Below, one piece after another: positions 8,578 to 17,558 of a stretch of DNA of 64,000 bases. The DNA is taken from NCBI GenBank assembly GCA_043770095.1, contig JAYVIR010000026.1:1-64000 (forward strand), in the 5' to 3' direction. The first letter of the stretch is position 1, and each line of letters opens with the position of its first letter. The notes under the pieces were generated by a model that saw nothing but the letters and a program-made list of their open reading frames with translations, made no database searches and was not told where the DNA came from. A program made the position numbers and the translations under genes. This DNA comes from JBGSUZ01 sp043770095. Lineage in GTDB: Bacteria; Bacillota; Clostridia; Peptostreptococcales; Acidaminobacteraceae.

Positions 8578-9915
8578 ATGATGAAAATGCCAGAAAAAGA
8601 AAAACGAAGAGAAATAAATCGATTAAAAAAAGAACAATTCTTTAATGACGCAGAAATTTTCTGGGATAAACTAGACAACACAGCGCACATTTTTCCTGTC
8701 ATAGCAGGGGAGAAAATGTCGAATGTCTATCGACTGAGTGTCATTTTGAAAGAGGAGATCATTCCTGAAAAATTACAAGAGGCACTGGATCTCATATTGC
8801 CTCAATTTAAAGGCTTTAATGTGAAGCTTCGCCAGGGCATTTTTTGGTATTATTTTGAGCAAAATGAGAAAATGGCACCACGTGTAAAAGAAGAATCGGC
8901 CTATCCTTGCCGTTTCATCGTACAAAATAGGAATAATAATTATCTCTTTCGGGTCAGTTATTATAAAAGAAAAATTAATCTTGAAGTGTTCCACGTATTG
9001 ACCGACGGGATGGGTGGCTTGAATTTTTTAAAAGAACTTACCTACCAGTATTTGAGGTTGGTGCACCCAGAACTTCGTCAGAAATTTAGCGATGCGCTGA
9101 GTACCGATACGTCCATGAACAGAGAAGACAGTTTCCTGAGCAATTTTAAAAAGATGCCTGTGAAACGGTACCATTCGCAAAGAGCCTTTCATATTAAAGG
9201 CCTAAAACTTAAAAATGGCGAATTTGCCATCATGCACGGGTATATGAAAACAGAGCAGCTAAAGGAAGTTTGCCGAAAGTATGGCGCGACGATCAATGAA
9301 TACTTGGTGGCTGTATTTGCATGGAGCATTTATACCGAATTTATCAAGGGCATGAAGGAAGAGAAGCCAATCCGAATTGCTGTGCCTGTCAATTTGCGTG
9401 GCTATTTCGAATCGATTACCACAAAAAATTTCTTTGTCATGGTCTCAGCGGAATTTAAAGCTGAAAATGAGCATTATATTTTTGAAGAAATCGTGGAGAT
9501 CATCAAGGAAAGTCTTAGGGGGCAAATTTCCAAAGAAAAGTTGGAAAAGATTATTTCGTACAACGTTTCCAATGAAAAGAATCTGCTCATGCGAGCCATT
9601 CCTCTTGAGATAAAAAAACTGGGCATCTATTATATATATAGACTGGCTGCCCACGCTAATACCTCTACTGTATCTAATATTGGGAATATCGTTTTAAAAG
9701 AGGACTACATGCCTTATGTAGAAAAATTCAATGCGATCGTGGCGATGTCAAAAGGTCAGAACCTTAAAGGTCTGATCTGCTCTTATGAAGATACACTTGT
9801 TTTTACATTTAGTTCCTATTTGGCTGAGCCAACGGTTCAACGCCGCTTTTTCAGAAAACTGGCAGAAGAAGGCATAGCGGTCTCGATAGAAAGCAATGGG
9901 GTGTATGATGAGTAG
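8578..9915 (+). CDS. condensation-domain-like acyltransferase (alcohol acetyltransferase-like)
   Basis: A 445-residue protein of the chloramphenicol-acetyltransferase/condensation fold. The catalytic motif is HVLTDGMGG (HxxxDG) near residue 140, and the conserved IRIAVPVNLRGYF lies near residue 262, where such proteins carry their DFGxG-like partner region. Families with this layout move an acyl group from CoA or a carrier to an alcohol or amine. Starts at 8578, 8581 and 8587 are all possible behind AGGA. Its end overlaps the next gene, and the third gene encodes an esterase, so acyl transfer and acyl removal are encoded together. The real substrate is unknown. Confidence 0.8.
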   Translation: MMKMPEKEKRREINRLKKEQFFNDAEIFWDKLDNTAHIFPVIAGEKMSNVYRLSVILKEEIIPEKLQEALDLILPQFKGFNVKLRQGIFWYYFEQNEKMAPRVKEESAYPCRFIVQNRNNNYLFRVSYYKRKINLEVFHVLTDGMGGLNFLKELTYQYLRLVHPELRQKFSDALSTDTSMNREDSFLSNFKKMPVKRYHSQRAFHIKGLKLKNGEFAIMHGYMKTEQLKEVCRKYGATINEYLVAVFAWSIYTEFIKGMKEEKPIRIAVPVNLRGYFESITTKNFFVMVSAEFKAENEHYIFEEIVEIIKESLRGQISKEKLEKIISYNVSNEKNLLMRAIPLEIKKLGIYYIYRLAAHANTSTVSNIGNIVLKEDYMPYVEKFNAIVAMSKGQNLKGLICSYEDTLVFTFSSYLAEPTVQRRFFRKLAEEGIAVSIESNGVYDE

Positions 9916-10573
9916 ATGCAATCGGTGTAAATTAGAAATCAAAGACGATCAGGCGATTTGCCCTCTGTGCAAGAGCGTACTGGAAAAAACAGAAGACGTC
10001 GAAAATTTGTATCCAGATGTGAGAATCATTACGAAAAAGCTGCAATTGCTGGTCAGAATTTATATGTTTGTCGCAATTGTCGTAGAAAGCTTGCTGCTCT
10101 TTTTTAATTATAAAACATTTGAAGTGACGCACTGGCCAGTAGTGACGGGTGTGGTACTTTTCTATGGTTTTATTCTACTGAAATTTGCCTTTAATGATGA
10201 CCTTGAATATAAAACGAAGACTATTTTTTTGATATTGATCGCCATTTGCTGCATCATTCTCGTTGATGTGTTGACTGGATTTAAGGGATGGTCGCTCAAT
10301 TATTTCTTGCCAGGCGGCATCATACTGCTTAATACCGGCATCATTCTGATGATGGTGTTTAACATGAAGAACTGGCAGAGTTATATGATGATTGAGCTCT
10401 TTACTATTATATGGAGCATTCTGCCGTTAATTCTTTATAAAATGGGTCTTCTGACCAATATTAATACGAGTCTTGTCGCTTGTGCCTATTCTGTATTTTT
10501 GTTCCTAGGAACCATTATTATTGGAGGACGGCGTGCGTCTACTGAATTAAAGCGAAGATTCCATGTGAGGTGA
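9908..10573 (+). CDS. zinc-ribbon membrane protein (DUF6320-like)
   Basis: A 221-residue protein. The N-terminal zinc ribbon is CNRCKLEIKDDQAICPLC (CxxC...CxxC), followed by six hydrophobic segments covering most of residues 45-215. I chose ATG 9908 because it puts the zinc ribbon at the very N-terminus, as is usual; ATGs at 9896 and 9905 are alternatives. It overlaps the acyltransferase gene by 8 bases and the esterase gene by 4 (GTGA), so all three are coupled. The DUF6320 assignment is from memory of the family's zinc-ribbon plus membrane layout. Function unknown; it may hold the two enzymes at the membrane. Confidence 0.75.
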   Translation: MSRCNRCKLEIKDDQAICPLCKSVLEKTEDVENLYPDVRIITKKLQLLVRIYMFVAIVVESLLLFFNYKTFEVTHWPVVTGVVLFYGFILLKFAFNDDLEYKTKTIFLILIAICCIILVDVLTGFKGWSLNYFLPGGIILLNTGIILMMVFNMKNWQSYMMIELFTIIWSILPLILYKMGLLTNINTSLVACAYSVFLFLGTIIIGGRRASTELKRRFHVR

Positions 10574-11499
10574 TCAGATTGTTTAGGCGTGAAACCAGTA
10601 TCAGAGGAAAAATTGCTCGAAATATCATTACGAGTGTCACCTCAAATCGTCTGATTGGTAAGAAGATACAAAGAGGAGAACATCTTACAAAGATTGTGGA
10701 ACTACAGTGGAAGTGTCCAAAAGGATATGAACACGAACTGATTGTAAGAGATCAATTTGTTTTGGAGTTTTTAAAGAGAGAGGGATTAAATCCTCAAAAG
10801 GTGATTCTTCAGCTTCATGGCGGCGGATATATCGCGAAACTCCGAAATGTGCACCGCAATATGGCCAAGCTTTACAGCGAATCCGGAAATGGCATCAGCG
10901 TTTTAACGCCAGACTACCGTGTTGCACCTGAGCACCCCTATCCTGCAGCGCTTGAAGACGCGTTGTCTTCTTATCATTGGCTGCTTGAAAACGGCTACAC
11001 AGAAAATCAGATTATTGTTGCAGGCGATTCTGCTGGAGGCGGTCTTGCTATGGCGCTCTGTCTGTATTTGAAGGCACATGACAAAGCGCTCCCATGCGCC
11101 TTGATTGCCATGTCACCTTGGACGGATATGACGGCAAGCGGAAAGTCCTATGATTTTAATTACGAGAGAGATCCCTTATTTGGCAATACGACGGATTCGG
11201 TACTCTATAACCGGGACTATGTTGGAGACGAGAGTGAGGAAAAACCGTATGTATCGCCTTTGTTTGGCGACTTTTATGGATTTCCGCCAATGCTTATTCA
11301 AGTGGGGAGCTTTGAAATGCTTTTAAGCGATTCAATAGCTGTGGCTAAGAAAGCAAAAGACTCAGGCGTAAAAGTTAATTTTCACGTCTATGAAGGGATG
11401 TTTCATGATTTCCAGATGGCAGGGGAATTTATTCCTGAGTCTAAGGAAGCTTGGCTGGAGGTTGGGGCGTTTATTGAAATGGTCAGTGGGACGCGGTAA
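10570..11499 (+). CDS. alpha/beta hydrolase, HSL-type esterase
   Basis: A 309-residue esterase of the hormone-sensitive-lipase group. The oxyanion motif is LQLHGGGYIAKL, the nucleophile Ser lies in GDSAGGGLA, and the catalytic His is in GMFHDFQM near the C-terminus. RVAPEHPYPAALED is also typical of this group. It begins at a GTG that overlaps the stop codon of the zinc-ribbon gene. No signal peptide is seen, so it is likely cytoplasmic. Family knowledge: these enzymes cleave short-chain esters. Its position behind an acyltransferase suggests it removes or edits the same acyl group. Confidence 0.9.
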   Translation: MIRLFRRETSIRGKIARNIITSVTSNRLIGKKIQRGEHLTKIVELQWKCPKGYEHELIVRDQFVLEFLKREGLNPQKVILQLHGGGYIAKLRNVHRNMAKLYSESGNGISVLTPDYRVAPEHPYPAALEDALSSYHWLLENGYTENQIIVAGDSAGGGLAMALCLYLKAHDKALPCALIAMSPWTDMTASGKSYDFNYERDPLFGNTTDSVLYNRDYVGDESEEKPYVSPLFGDFYGFPPMLIQVGSFEMLLSDSIAVAKKAKDSGVKVNFHVYEGMFHDFQMAGEFIPESKEAWLEVGAFIEMVSGTR

Positions 11500-11622
11500 A
11501 GTGCTTGGCTCAATAATATCTTCTTTGAATATTCCTCATAAAACCGGGTATATATAAGTGTGAATCAATCGATACTATTGATTGGCTTATAAATTCATTC
11601 TTATATAACAGGGGGAATTTAA

Positions 11623-12138
11623 ATGGAATTAGAAATGTTTACTGGTATTCCTGAAATGAATATGGATGATTCTGAAACGGGCTGTTGTCCAAAGTTTGAC
11701 CCAACGCATTGGGACAGAAAAGTGATGAAACTTGAAAATCTGAGGATGGTCAAGGCATCGACTAGAAGTTTTATTTATATACCCCTCAACATGGGGCGTG
11801 TGATGACGAAGACGATGACGGCGATCACAAAGGCCGAGGCAGACTGTAAGAACAAATATTTGATTTTGTCACAGGATCAATCACGCTGGAGATGTGACCA
11901 TTATATTTTAGTAGACAAAGAAGTCCCTGGTCTCAATAACGTTCTGTTCTCAGGAACATTTATCACCATGGTCTTTGAAGGCGATTATAGCCAGATATCG
12001 AAGTGGATCCCACTGCTTGAAAAGCAAATTAGCGAAAAGAGCGCTCATATGAAAAGTGTGTACGCTTTTTATACCACTTGTCCTAAGTGTGCCAAACATT
12101 ATGGCAAGAATTATGTGGTGTTGTTTGGAGAGATTTGA
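11623..12138 (+). CDS. conserved small protein with C-terminal CxxC motif
   Basis: A 171-residue soluble protein with Cys pairs at both ends: TGCCPKFD near residue 20 and TTCPKCAKHYGKNYVVLF near residue 155. The middle has a run of basic and hydrophobic segments (FIYIPLNMGRVMTKTMTAI). The terminal CPKCAKHYG looks like a metal or redox site. A GGGGGA ribosome site precedes ATG 11623. It is monocistronic. Similar proteins are often labelled hydrolase in databases; I cannot support that from the sequence. A degenerate copy of its promoter region and first codons lies at 12483-12607. Confidence 0.75.
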   Translation: MELEMFTGIPEMNMDDSETGCCPKFDPTHWDRKVMKLENLRMVKASTRSFIYIPLNMGRVMTKTMTAITKAEADCKNKYLILSQDQSRWRCDHYILVDKEVPGLNNVLFSGTFITMVFEGDYSQISKWIPLLEKQISEKSAHMKSVYAFYTTCPKCAKHYGKNYVVLFGEI

Positions 12139-12266
12139 TATTTTAAAAAACAGGGAAAATTCATACGAAAATAGTCGAAAAATACTACAATAGAAAACCC
12201 TGTGAGGCAAATTTGAACTGAACCGCTCCTTGCTAAGTAAACAGGTAAAAAAATAAAAGTGATGTA

Positions 12267-12298
12267 CCCGCTAATTATTTTGATTAGCGGGATTTTTT
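12267..12298 (+). terminator. rho-independent terminator
   Basis: CCCGCTAAT (12267-12275) pairs with ATTAGCGGG (12283-12291), followed by A and T6. It may serve the gene ending at 12138, or may belong to the mobile-element remnant whose coding end lies directly next to it. Confidence 0.7.
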
Positions 12299-12372
12299 AT
12301 GTTGCATTTTCAAATAAACACTTTCTGTATTCCAGTGGTGTCATGCGCTTTAACCTATTTTTGCATCCCTCA
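12297..12372 (-). mobile_element. C-terminal remnant of an IS3-family transposase
   Basis: The minus strand reads CKNRLKRMTPLEYRKCLF followed by ENAT and a stop at 12297-12299. The block RLKRMTPLEYR matches the end of IS3-family OrfB transposases (usually RLxGxxPxEYR, after the DDE core). No DDE residues, OrfA or terminal repeats are present, and upstream codons are degenerate. It is a dead fragment of about 75 bases. Read from memory of the family; a short match, so moderate confidence. Confidence 0.5.
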
Positions 12373-12482
12373 AAATGCTTATTGTGGAAACTGGCAAGAC
12401 TAAGCTCCGTCTTAAGACCGGGAGACTAATGCAACCGTAATGCGTAATGTAAAATAATGAGGGTTATTGGAATGTTTCGATG
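12373..12482. other. short stretch with no recognised feature
   Basis: Lies between the transposase remnant and the truncated duplicate. Short self-complementary pieces exist (around TCTTAAGACCGGGAGACT), but I could not fold it into a known riboswitch class, including c-di-GMP types. Confidence 0.3.
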
Positions 12483-12607
12483 AAAACTGGGTATATAATT
12501 TTTGAATCAATTGATTGGATTATAAATTAATCCTAAATGGTAAAAATTAAATGTAATTATAAATGTTTATGAGGATTCGTGAAATGAATATGGATGCTTC
12601 TATATAG
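12483..12607 (+). pseudogene. truncated duplicate of the 5' end of the 11623 gene
   Basis: Bases 12483-12607 parallel 11538-11660. Both have AAAAC(C/T)GGGTATATA, then TGAATCAAT(C/T)GAT, then TTATAAATT, then AAATGTTTA, and GAAATGAATATGGATG. Read from ATG 12563 it gives MFMRIREMNMDASI and a stop. This matches MFTGIPEMNMDDSE of the intact gene for the first ~15 residues. The rest of the copy is missing. It is the product of a local duplication, later eroded. Confidence 0.7.
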
Positions 12608-12661
12608 TAATTAGTTGGTTTGTCAACACTTGTATTAAACCTACAAAGGGGTGAGAATGCC

Positions 12662-14254
12662 ATGGTCGAAAACACGCAGAGAATTATGAGGAAGTGTTAT
12701 CCATGGATTATGAGTTTGCACATATTATTATTTTATGCTCTATTTATAATTTATAGAAAACATAGTGTGCAATCTCAGTTTGGAACGATTATATTGTCAA
12801 TGATTGAACTTCTTTTTCTACTATTATGCGTTCATCATCTGATTATCCCCTTGGCTAGTACAGAAAAACGGTTCTGGAAATTGATTTGGTGGGCTTTTTT
12901 TTTCTATTTTACTGGAGAAATGATCCAACTCTATTACATGATAGTTTTTCAAAGTGAGATACCTCTAGACAGTTGGGGAAACATAGTGTACTTGATGAAT
13001 GGGACGCTTCTACCTATTGCGGTATTCACGCTTTTTTTTAATCGGGGGCCTCGGGTGTTAAATATCAAAGTGATGCTTGATATATCGATTATTGGCATTT
13101 CCATTCTCACGGTCGGATGGGGTTTCATTATTTATCCTCTTGTGTTACAGCAACAAGGGTCTTTATTTTTAACCCTGATGAGTATCTGGTATCCTATTAC
13201 AGACATAGCCCTGGTAATCGCATTACTATATCTGATGGTGATTGGAAATACCATATTATTGTCTGTAAGATGGCTTTCCGTGGGTATCATCATCATGGTA
13301 GCGGGAGATATTTTAAACATGTCTATACTTGCTGATCAGTCAGCCTTTATTATCAGCTTGGCTTTCGTCTGGAACAGTAGTTTTGCAGCAATTGTATACG
13401 CAGGGCTGTGTAACTATGGTAAGAATAGGGTAGTCGTTAAAAGGAATAGTAGAATGTACACTCCAATTAAAGAATATACACTCATGCTTTTCCCTTATGT
13501 CACACTTGTAATTTTGATCATTGTCATGATTATCAACCATGGGCATGTGAACGCTGTCATTATAGGGACGGCTATATGCAACTACCTAATTATCTTTAAG
13601 CAACTGCTTATCTTGGTGGATAACAAACGAAAAATTTCAGAATTGACAAGCATGAACCGCAATATCCAGATAAACATCCAAAGGCTTCAGTCGGATGAGG
13701 AACAATTGAAAAATGATAATCAGACAACGGTCGAGGAATCGTATAGGGATCATCTCACGGGTGCCTTCAATCGCCGCTACCTAGAAAAACTAATGAAGGA
13801 ACAGATGGAATCCTGTGAAAATCAGTTCGAAAAATGTTCAGTGATCATGCTGGACATCGATTACTTCAAAGAAATCAATGATCGCTGGGGCCATTTGGCT
13901 GGAGATGAGACGTTAAGGCAAATTTCTACCATTATGAAGGAGTTTGTCAGAGGTGGGGAGGCTATCATCCGCTATGGTGGCGATGAATTTACAATTTTTC
14001 TGCCTAGGAGCACGGTTCATCAAGCAGCATTGATTGCCGAAAGGATTCGCATGAGAATAGCCGACCGATGCATCCCTGGTGGTGGACAAACGGGATGTTG
14101 TACCATCAGTGCCGGAGTATCTGAGTGGGAACAGGAAGATCAGGAACTGTCCACTATCATCAACAGAGCGGATTGTGCTCTATACGTAGCAAAGATGAAT
14201 GGAAGGAACAGGTGTGAGATGTTTACGCCTGATATGGTAAAAACTTGTTCATAA
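12662..14254 (+). CDS. membrane-bound diguanylate cyclase (GGDEF)
   Basis: A 530-residue protein. Residues 1-320 hold about nine transmembrane helices, 330-370 form a coiled coil, and the GGDEF domain fills the C-terminus: DHLTGAFNRRYLEK, then MLDIDYFKEINDRWGHLAGD, then RYGGDEFTIFLP. The active loop is intact, so it should make c-di-GMP from two GTP. No RxxD inhibitory site is seen five residues before GGDEF (the residues there are RGGE). I chose ATG 12662, behind AAAGGGGTGAG; the frame opens earlier at a TTG with no site. It is the first of three consecutive c-di-GMP genes and a paralogue of the next one, with identical length. Confidence 0.9.
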   Translation: MVENTQRIMRKCYPWIMSLHILLFYALFIIYRKHSVQSQFGTIILSMIELLFLLLCVHHLIIPLASTEKRFWKLIWWAFFFYFTGEMIQLYYMIVFQSEIPLDSWGNIVYLMNGTLLPIAVFTLFFNRGPRVLNIKVMLDISIIGISILTVGWGFIIYPLVLQQQGSLFLTLMSIWYPITDIALVIALLYLMVIGNTILLSVRWLSVGIIIMVAGDILNMSILADQSAFIISLAFVWNSSFAAIVYAGLCNYGKNRVVVKRNSRMYTPIKEYTLMLFPYVTLVILIIVMIINHGHVNAVIIGTAICNYLIIFKQLLILVDNKRKISELTSMNRNIQINIQRLQSDEEQLKNDNQTTVEESYRDHLTGAFNRRYLEKLMKEQMESCENQFEKCSVIMLDIDYFKEINDRWGHLAGDETLRQISTIMKEFVRGGEAIIRYGGDEFTIFLPRSTVHQAALIAERIRMRIADRCIPGGGQTGCCTISAGVSEWEQEDQELSTIINRADCALYVAKMNGRNRCEMFTPDMVKTCS

Positions 14255-14320
14255 TTCTGTCGTGGGTAGGCATCAAAATGAACATTGACTCAGTTGCAAT
14301 GGTGTTGGAGGTGGGAGTTC

Positions 14321-15913
14321 GTGTCAATAAAACAAGATGAACGATTTACGAACGCTTATATAACCATTGCATCCATGATGGTAGTTATATACTACTGTCT
14401 GCTTTTTTTATTTAAATTCCATGGATTTGGATTACTTGTACTAAGTGATTCCATGGCTGTCCTTATTTCGTTTACTGCAACTGTGTGTGTTATTCACAAT
14501 ATAAAACAATCGATTGGTAAAGAAAAATATTTTTGGAAATTCATGATGATTGCATATAGCAGCTATACCCTAGCAGAGTTTTTTTGGTTCTATAAAGAAG
14601 TGGTGTTGGGTGTTGAGGTCCCTTTCCCGAGTATCTGCGATGTGTTCTATCTCGCTCATCCTATTTTTGTTTTTATAGGAATGATTTTTCTTGTGACGAA
14701 AGCCTCGCTGAAAGGCTCTACTTTTCAACTGCTGATAAATATTGGCATTGGGATATCAGTATTGTTTGTTTTCAGCTGGGATTACATCATCTACCCAGCA
14801 CTTGTTATGACGGATCTCTCGCTGTTAGGAGTAATCCTTTCTATCGCCTACCCCATAGGAGATTTGATGATTGTATTGGGGGTGCTTCTGATCTGTCTTA
14901 TTCAAGATACATTCGTTTTGAAAATGCCTCTGTTAGGCGGGGGATTTATTCTGATGGCTGCTGTTGATACCATCTACATGTATCAGACAAACGCAGGAAC
15001 GTATGTCACGGGAGGGTTCTTAGATCCACTTTGGTCTGCAGCCTTGCTGATGAGCGTATTTGCGGGTTTGAAATTGAACTTATCAGGTATAGTGGGTGAT
15101 GGTTTTAAAAGAAAATACGGGTGGTTTCCAGAAAAACTAAAAGGTGTTACAGATACATTGGTTCCGAGTGGAGCTTTAATTCTGATGATTGTTGTGATGA
15201 ACCATGATAATAAATCGTCAGTGGTCATGGTAGGCTATATTGTTGCAACTGTTCTTTTGATAATTAGACACCAACTCTCCGTGACTGCGAATAAAAATCT
15301 GTCGACGGCACTTAGCGAGAACGTTGAATCTCTTAAAAAAAACGAGTCAACACAAGAGACGCGAATTGAGCGCTTAAAGAGCCTTCATACTCAGACAAAA
15401 AATCAAGCATCAAAAGATCATCTGACACAAATGTTTAATCGTAGACATATTGATGAAATGCTGGCTCATATGAGTAGTTGTTCTGCAAATGGAGGGAATC
15501 TATTTTCAATCCTAATGGTGGATATTGATCATTTTAAGGAAGTGAATGATCGCTATGGGCACGCCATAGGTGATTATGCATTGAAAACCATTTCAGCGAT
15601 GATTCAAGAATATGTGCGCGGGGATGAGATGGTGGGTCGCTATGGCGGAGATGAGTTCATTGTGTTCTTGCCGGGCACGGGGAAACAACATGCCCGATTG
15701 ATTGCCGAAAGGATTCGAAGTAATATTGAAGATAGAGAGATAATCTTTGATGGTGGCATCTTACGCTGCACTCTAAGTATAGGTGTGGCAGAGTGGGAAT
15801 TTTCGAATTGCTGCGTTGAAGGTGTATTGAAAAATGCCGATGAAGCCCTATATCAAGCAAAAACGAACGGAAGAAATCAGGTGGCTGTATACCTCAATCC
15901 TAGTAAATTTTGA
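14321..15913 (+). CDS. membrane-bound diguanylate cyclase (GGDEF), paralogue
   Basis: A 530-residue protein with the same plan as its upstream neighbour: about nine membrane helices, a coiled-coil linker (ESLKKNESTQETRIERLKSL region), then GGDEF. Visible motifs are DHLTQMFNRRHIDEM, MVDIDHFKEVNDRYGHAIGD and RYGGDEFIVFLPG. The catalytic loop is intact. The start is GTG 14321, six bases after GGAGGTGG; the frame opens earlier at TTG 14285, which has no site. The shared length and architecture point to tandem duplication followed by strong divergence of the membrane sensor, so the two probably answer different signals. Confidence 0.9.
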   Translation: MSIKQDERFTNAYITIASMMVVIYYCLLFLFKFHGFGLLVLSDSMAVLISFTATVCVIHNIKQSIGKEKYFWKFMMIAYSSYTLAEFFWFYKEVVLGVEVPFPSICDVFYLAHPIFVFIGMIFLVTKASLKGSTFQLLINIGIGISVLFVFSWDYIIYPALVMTDLSLLGVILSIAYPIGDLMIVLGVLLICLIQDTFVLKMPLLGGGFILMAAVDTIYMYQTNAGTYVTGGFLDPLWSAALLMSVFAGLKLNLSGIVGDGFKRKYGWFPEKLKGVTDTLVPSGALILMIVVMNHDNKSSVVMVGYIVATVLLIIRHQLSVTANKNLSTALSENVESLKKNESTQETRIERLKSLHTQTKNQASKDHLTQMFNRRHIDEMLAHMSSCSANGGNLFSILMVDIDHFKEVNDRYGHAIGDYALKTISAMIQEYVRGDEMVGRYGGDEFIVFLPGTGKQHARLIAERIRSNIEDREIIFDGGILRCTLSIGVAEWEFSNCCVEGVLKNADEALYQAKTNGRNQVAVYLNPSKF

Positions 15914-15962
15914 AAGGGTGGTAGCCTGAAATGCGGAAAAGTTATTGCAAGGAGGTAATTGT

Positions 15963-17495
15963 GTGAAGTCTCCAATTGGTTCTTTTAAAACAGCATCGAA
16001 GGTTATTTTGCAACTGATTTTTCTCATGCTTATAGTGACGTTGAACATTAAAACTGTTAATAATCAGGGACTCGTTATTGGAGGTGGACTGTTCATTGCT
16101 ACAATTGTGTTGGCTGCATTGGAAGGATACAAGGGAATGATAATTTCTTTTTTGTTGAACATAATAGGTGCTGGGGCTTCATTTCTATTATTAATGAAGT
16201 ACTGGGATCGGCAGTATTTAATTTTAGGATATTTCCAATTCTGCATCGGAATTTCCTGTATTTTAATTGGATGGCTATCAGAGCGACATCACCGGATATC
16301 AGCGGATCTGAAAGACATGGCTTGCCGTGACTATACAACAAATGCTTATAATCACCGTTTTTTTCAAGAAATTCTACGTAGGCAATACAGCAGAGCGGGT
16401 ATTGAGAAGACGTCATTCAGCGTCATTCTCATTGATATCGATAATTTTAGAGGAGTCAATCAGGCATACGGTTATGCAGTAGGCGACATCATTCTGAAAG
16501 ATATTGCTTGTGTTATTCACAAAAATATTCATGTCGATGATGTTGTTAGTCGATATGGTGGCAATGAATTTGCTGTTATTCTGCAGAATACTCCATTGGA
16601 ACAGGCTATGATGATTTCTGAGCGGATTAAACTGGCTGTGATTCAAGGCGTTTCAACGATATACAATGAAACTGAAGTCATCTCAATCGGAGAACTAAGC
16701 GTTTCTATTGGTATTGCATGTTATCCAGATACCGCCTCAAATCCGGTGGAACTTATACAACAGATGGATTCAGCACTGCAGGATTCGAAAAATTTAGGGC
16801 GCAACAAAGTGAACATATTCAAAAGTATTTTTAAAGATATAGAAAAAATGGATTTAAATGGTCAAAATCTTGAAAATTCCTTGCGATTAATTCTGATGAC
16901 CATTAATGCCAAGGATCACTATACTGTTGGTCATTCTGTAAGAGTGAGCGAATATGTATGCAAAATGCTTATTTTTATGGGTTTTGAGCAGGATCAGATT
17001 CAGGAATTTAAAATTGCAGCTCTGATTCACGATATTGGCAAGGTGGAAGTACCTGACTACGTGTTAAACAAGAAGGGGAAGCTTACAGAGTTAGAATTTC
17101 AGGAAGTACAAAAGCATACGGTATACGGCAATGAGATACTTATGGATATTAAAGGTTTTGAAAAATACCAGGAGGCTGCACTCAATCACCACGAGAGGTA
17201 TGATGGTTGCGGTTACCCTAATAGAATTTTGGGTGATGATATCCCTTTAATCGCTCGGGTGATATCCGTGGCAGATGCTTTTGATGCAATGATCTCAAAT
17301 CGGACGTATCGTAAAGGTATGAGCATAACTACTGCATTATATGAACTTAAGATGAATGCGGGTAAACAGTTTGATCCGAAGTACGTGGAGGTACTGATAG
17401 CGGTCTTGACTGAAGAAATAAAAAGTGATGAGACTAGTCTTCACGCCACGGAGAATTTAGTGTGTACAGAAATGAATTTTCAAAAAAAGAGTTGA
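15963..17495 (+). CDS. GGDEF-like / HD-GYP c-di-GMP phosphodiesterase
   Basis: A 510-residue protein. About four N-terminal membrane helices (residues 12-115) are followed by a degenerate GGDEF domain whose loop reads RYGGNEFAV, then a complete HD-GYP domain: LIHDIGKVEVP, NHHERYDGCGYP and ISVADAFDAM. In GGDEF enzymes the third loop residue must be Asp or Glu for catalysis; Asn here suggests a silent cyclase that may still bind GTP. The HD-GYP metal residues are intact, so the protein should hydrolyse c-di-GMP. The start is GTG 15963 behind AAGGAGGT. It closes the three-gene signalling cluster, opposing the two cyclases. Confidence 0.9.
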   Translation: MKSPIGSFKTASKVILQLIFLMLIVTLNIKTVNNQGLVIGGGLFIATIVLAALEGYKGMIISFLLNIIGAGASFLLLMKYWDRQYLILGYFQFCIGISCILIGWLSERHHRISADLKDMACRDYTTNAYNHRFFQEILRRQYSRAGIEKTSFSVILIDIDNFRGVNQAYGYAVGDIILKDIACVIHKNIHVDDVVSRYGGNEFAVILQNTPLEQAMMISERIKLAVIQGVSTIYNETEVISIGELSVSIGIACYPDTASNPVELIQQMDSALQDSKNLGRNKVNIFKSIFKDIEKMDLNGQNLENSLRLILMTINAKDHYTVGHSVRVSEYVCKMLIFMGFEQDQIQEFKIAALIHDIGKVEVPDYVLNKKGKLTELEFQEVQKHTVYGNEILMDIKGFEKYQEAALNHHERYDGCGYPNRILGDDIPLIARVISVADAFDAMISNRTYRKGMSITTALYELKMNAGKQFDPKYVEVLIAVLTEEIKSDETSLHATENLVCTEMNFQKKS

Positions 17496-17533
17496 TTTAC
17501 AGGAATATTCCCCTGCTAAATCAGCTCTTTTTT
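17483..17533 (+). terminator. terminator overlapping the HD-GYP stop codon
   Basis: AAAAAGAGTTGATTTA pairs with TAAATCAGCTCTTTTT, with an inner CAGG/CCTG step, and the arm ends in a T run. The left arm contains the last codons and the stop of the HD-GYP gene. Confidence 0.8.
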
Positions 17534-17558
17534 ATGAAAAGCTCAAAATAAAATACAC

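Noticed and set aside
12373..12482. A c-di-GMP riboswitch before the cyclase cluster
   Set aside because: Some short stems exist, but the conserved cores of GEMM-I and GEMM-II could not be found.
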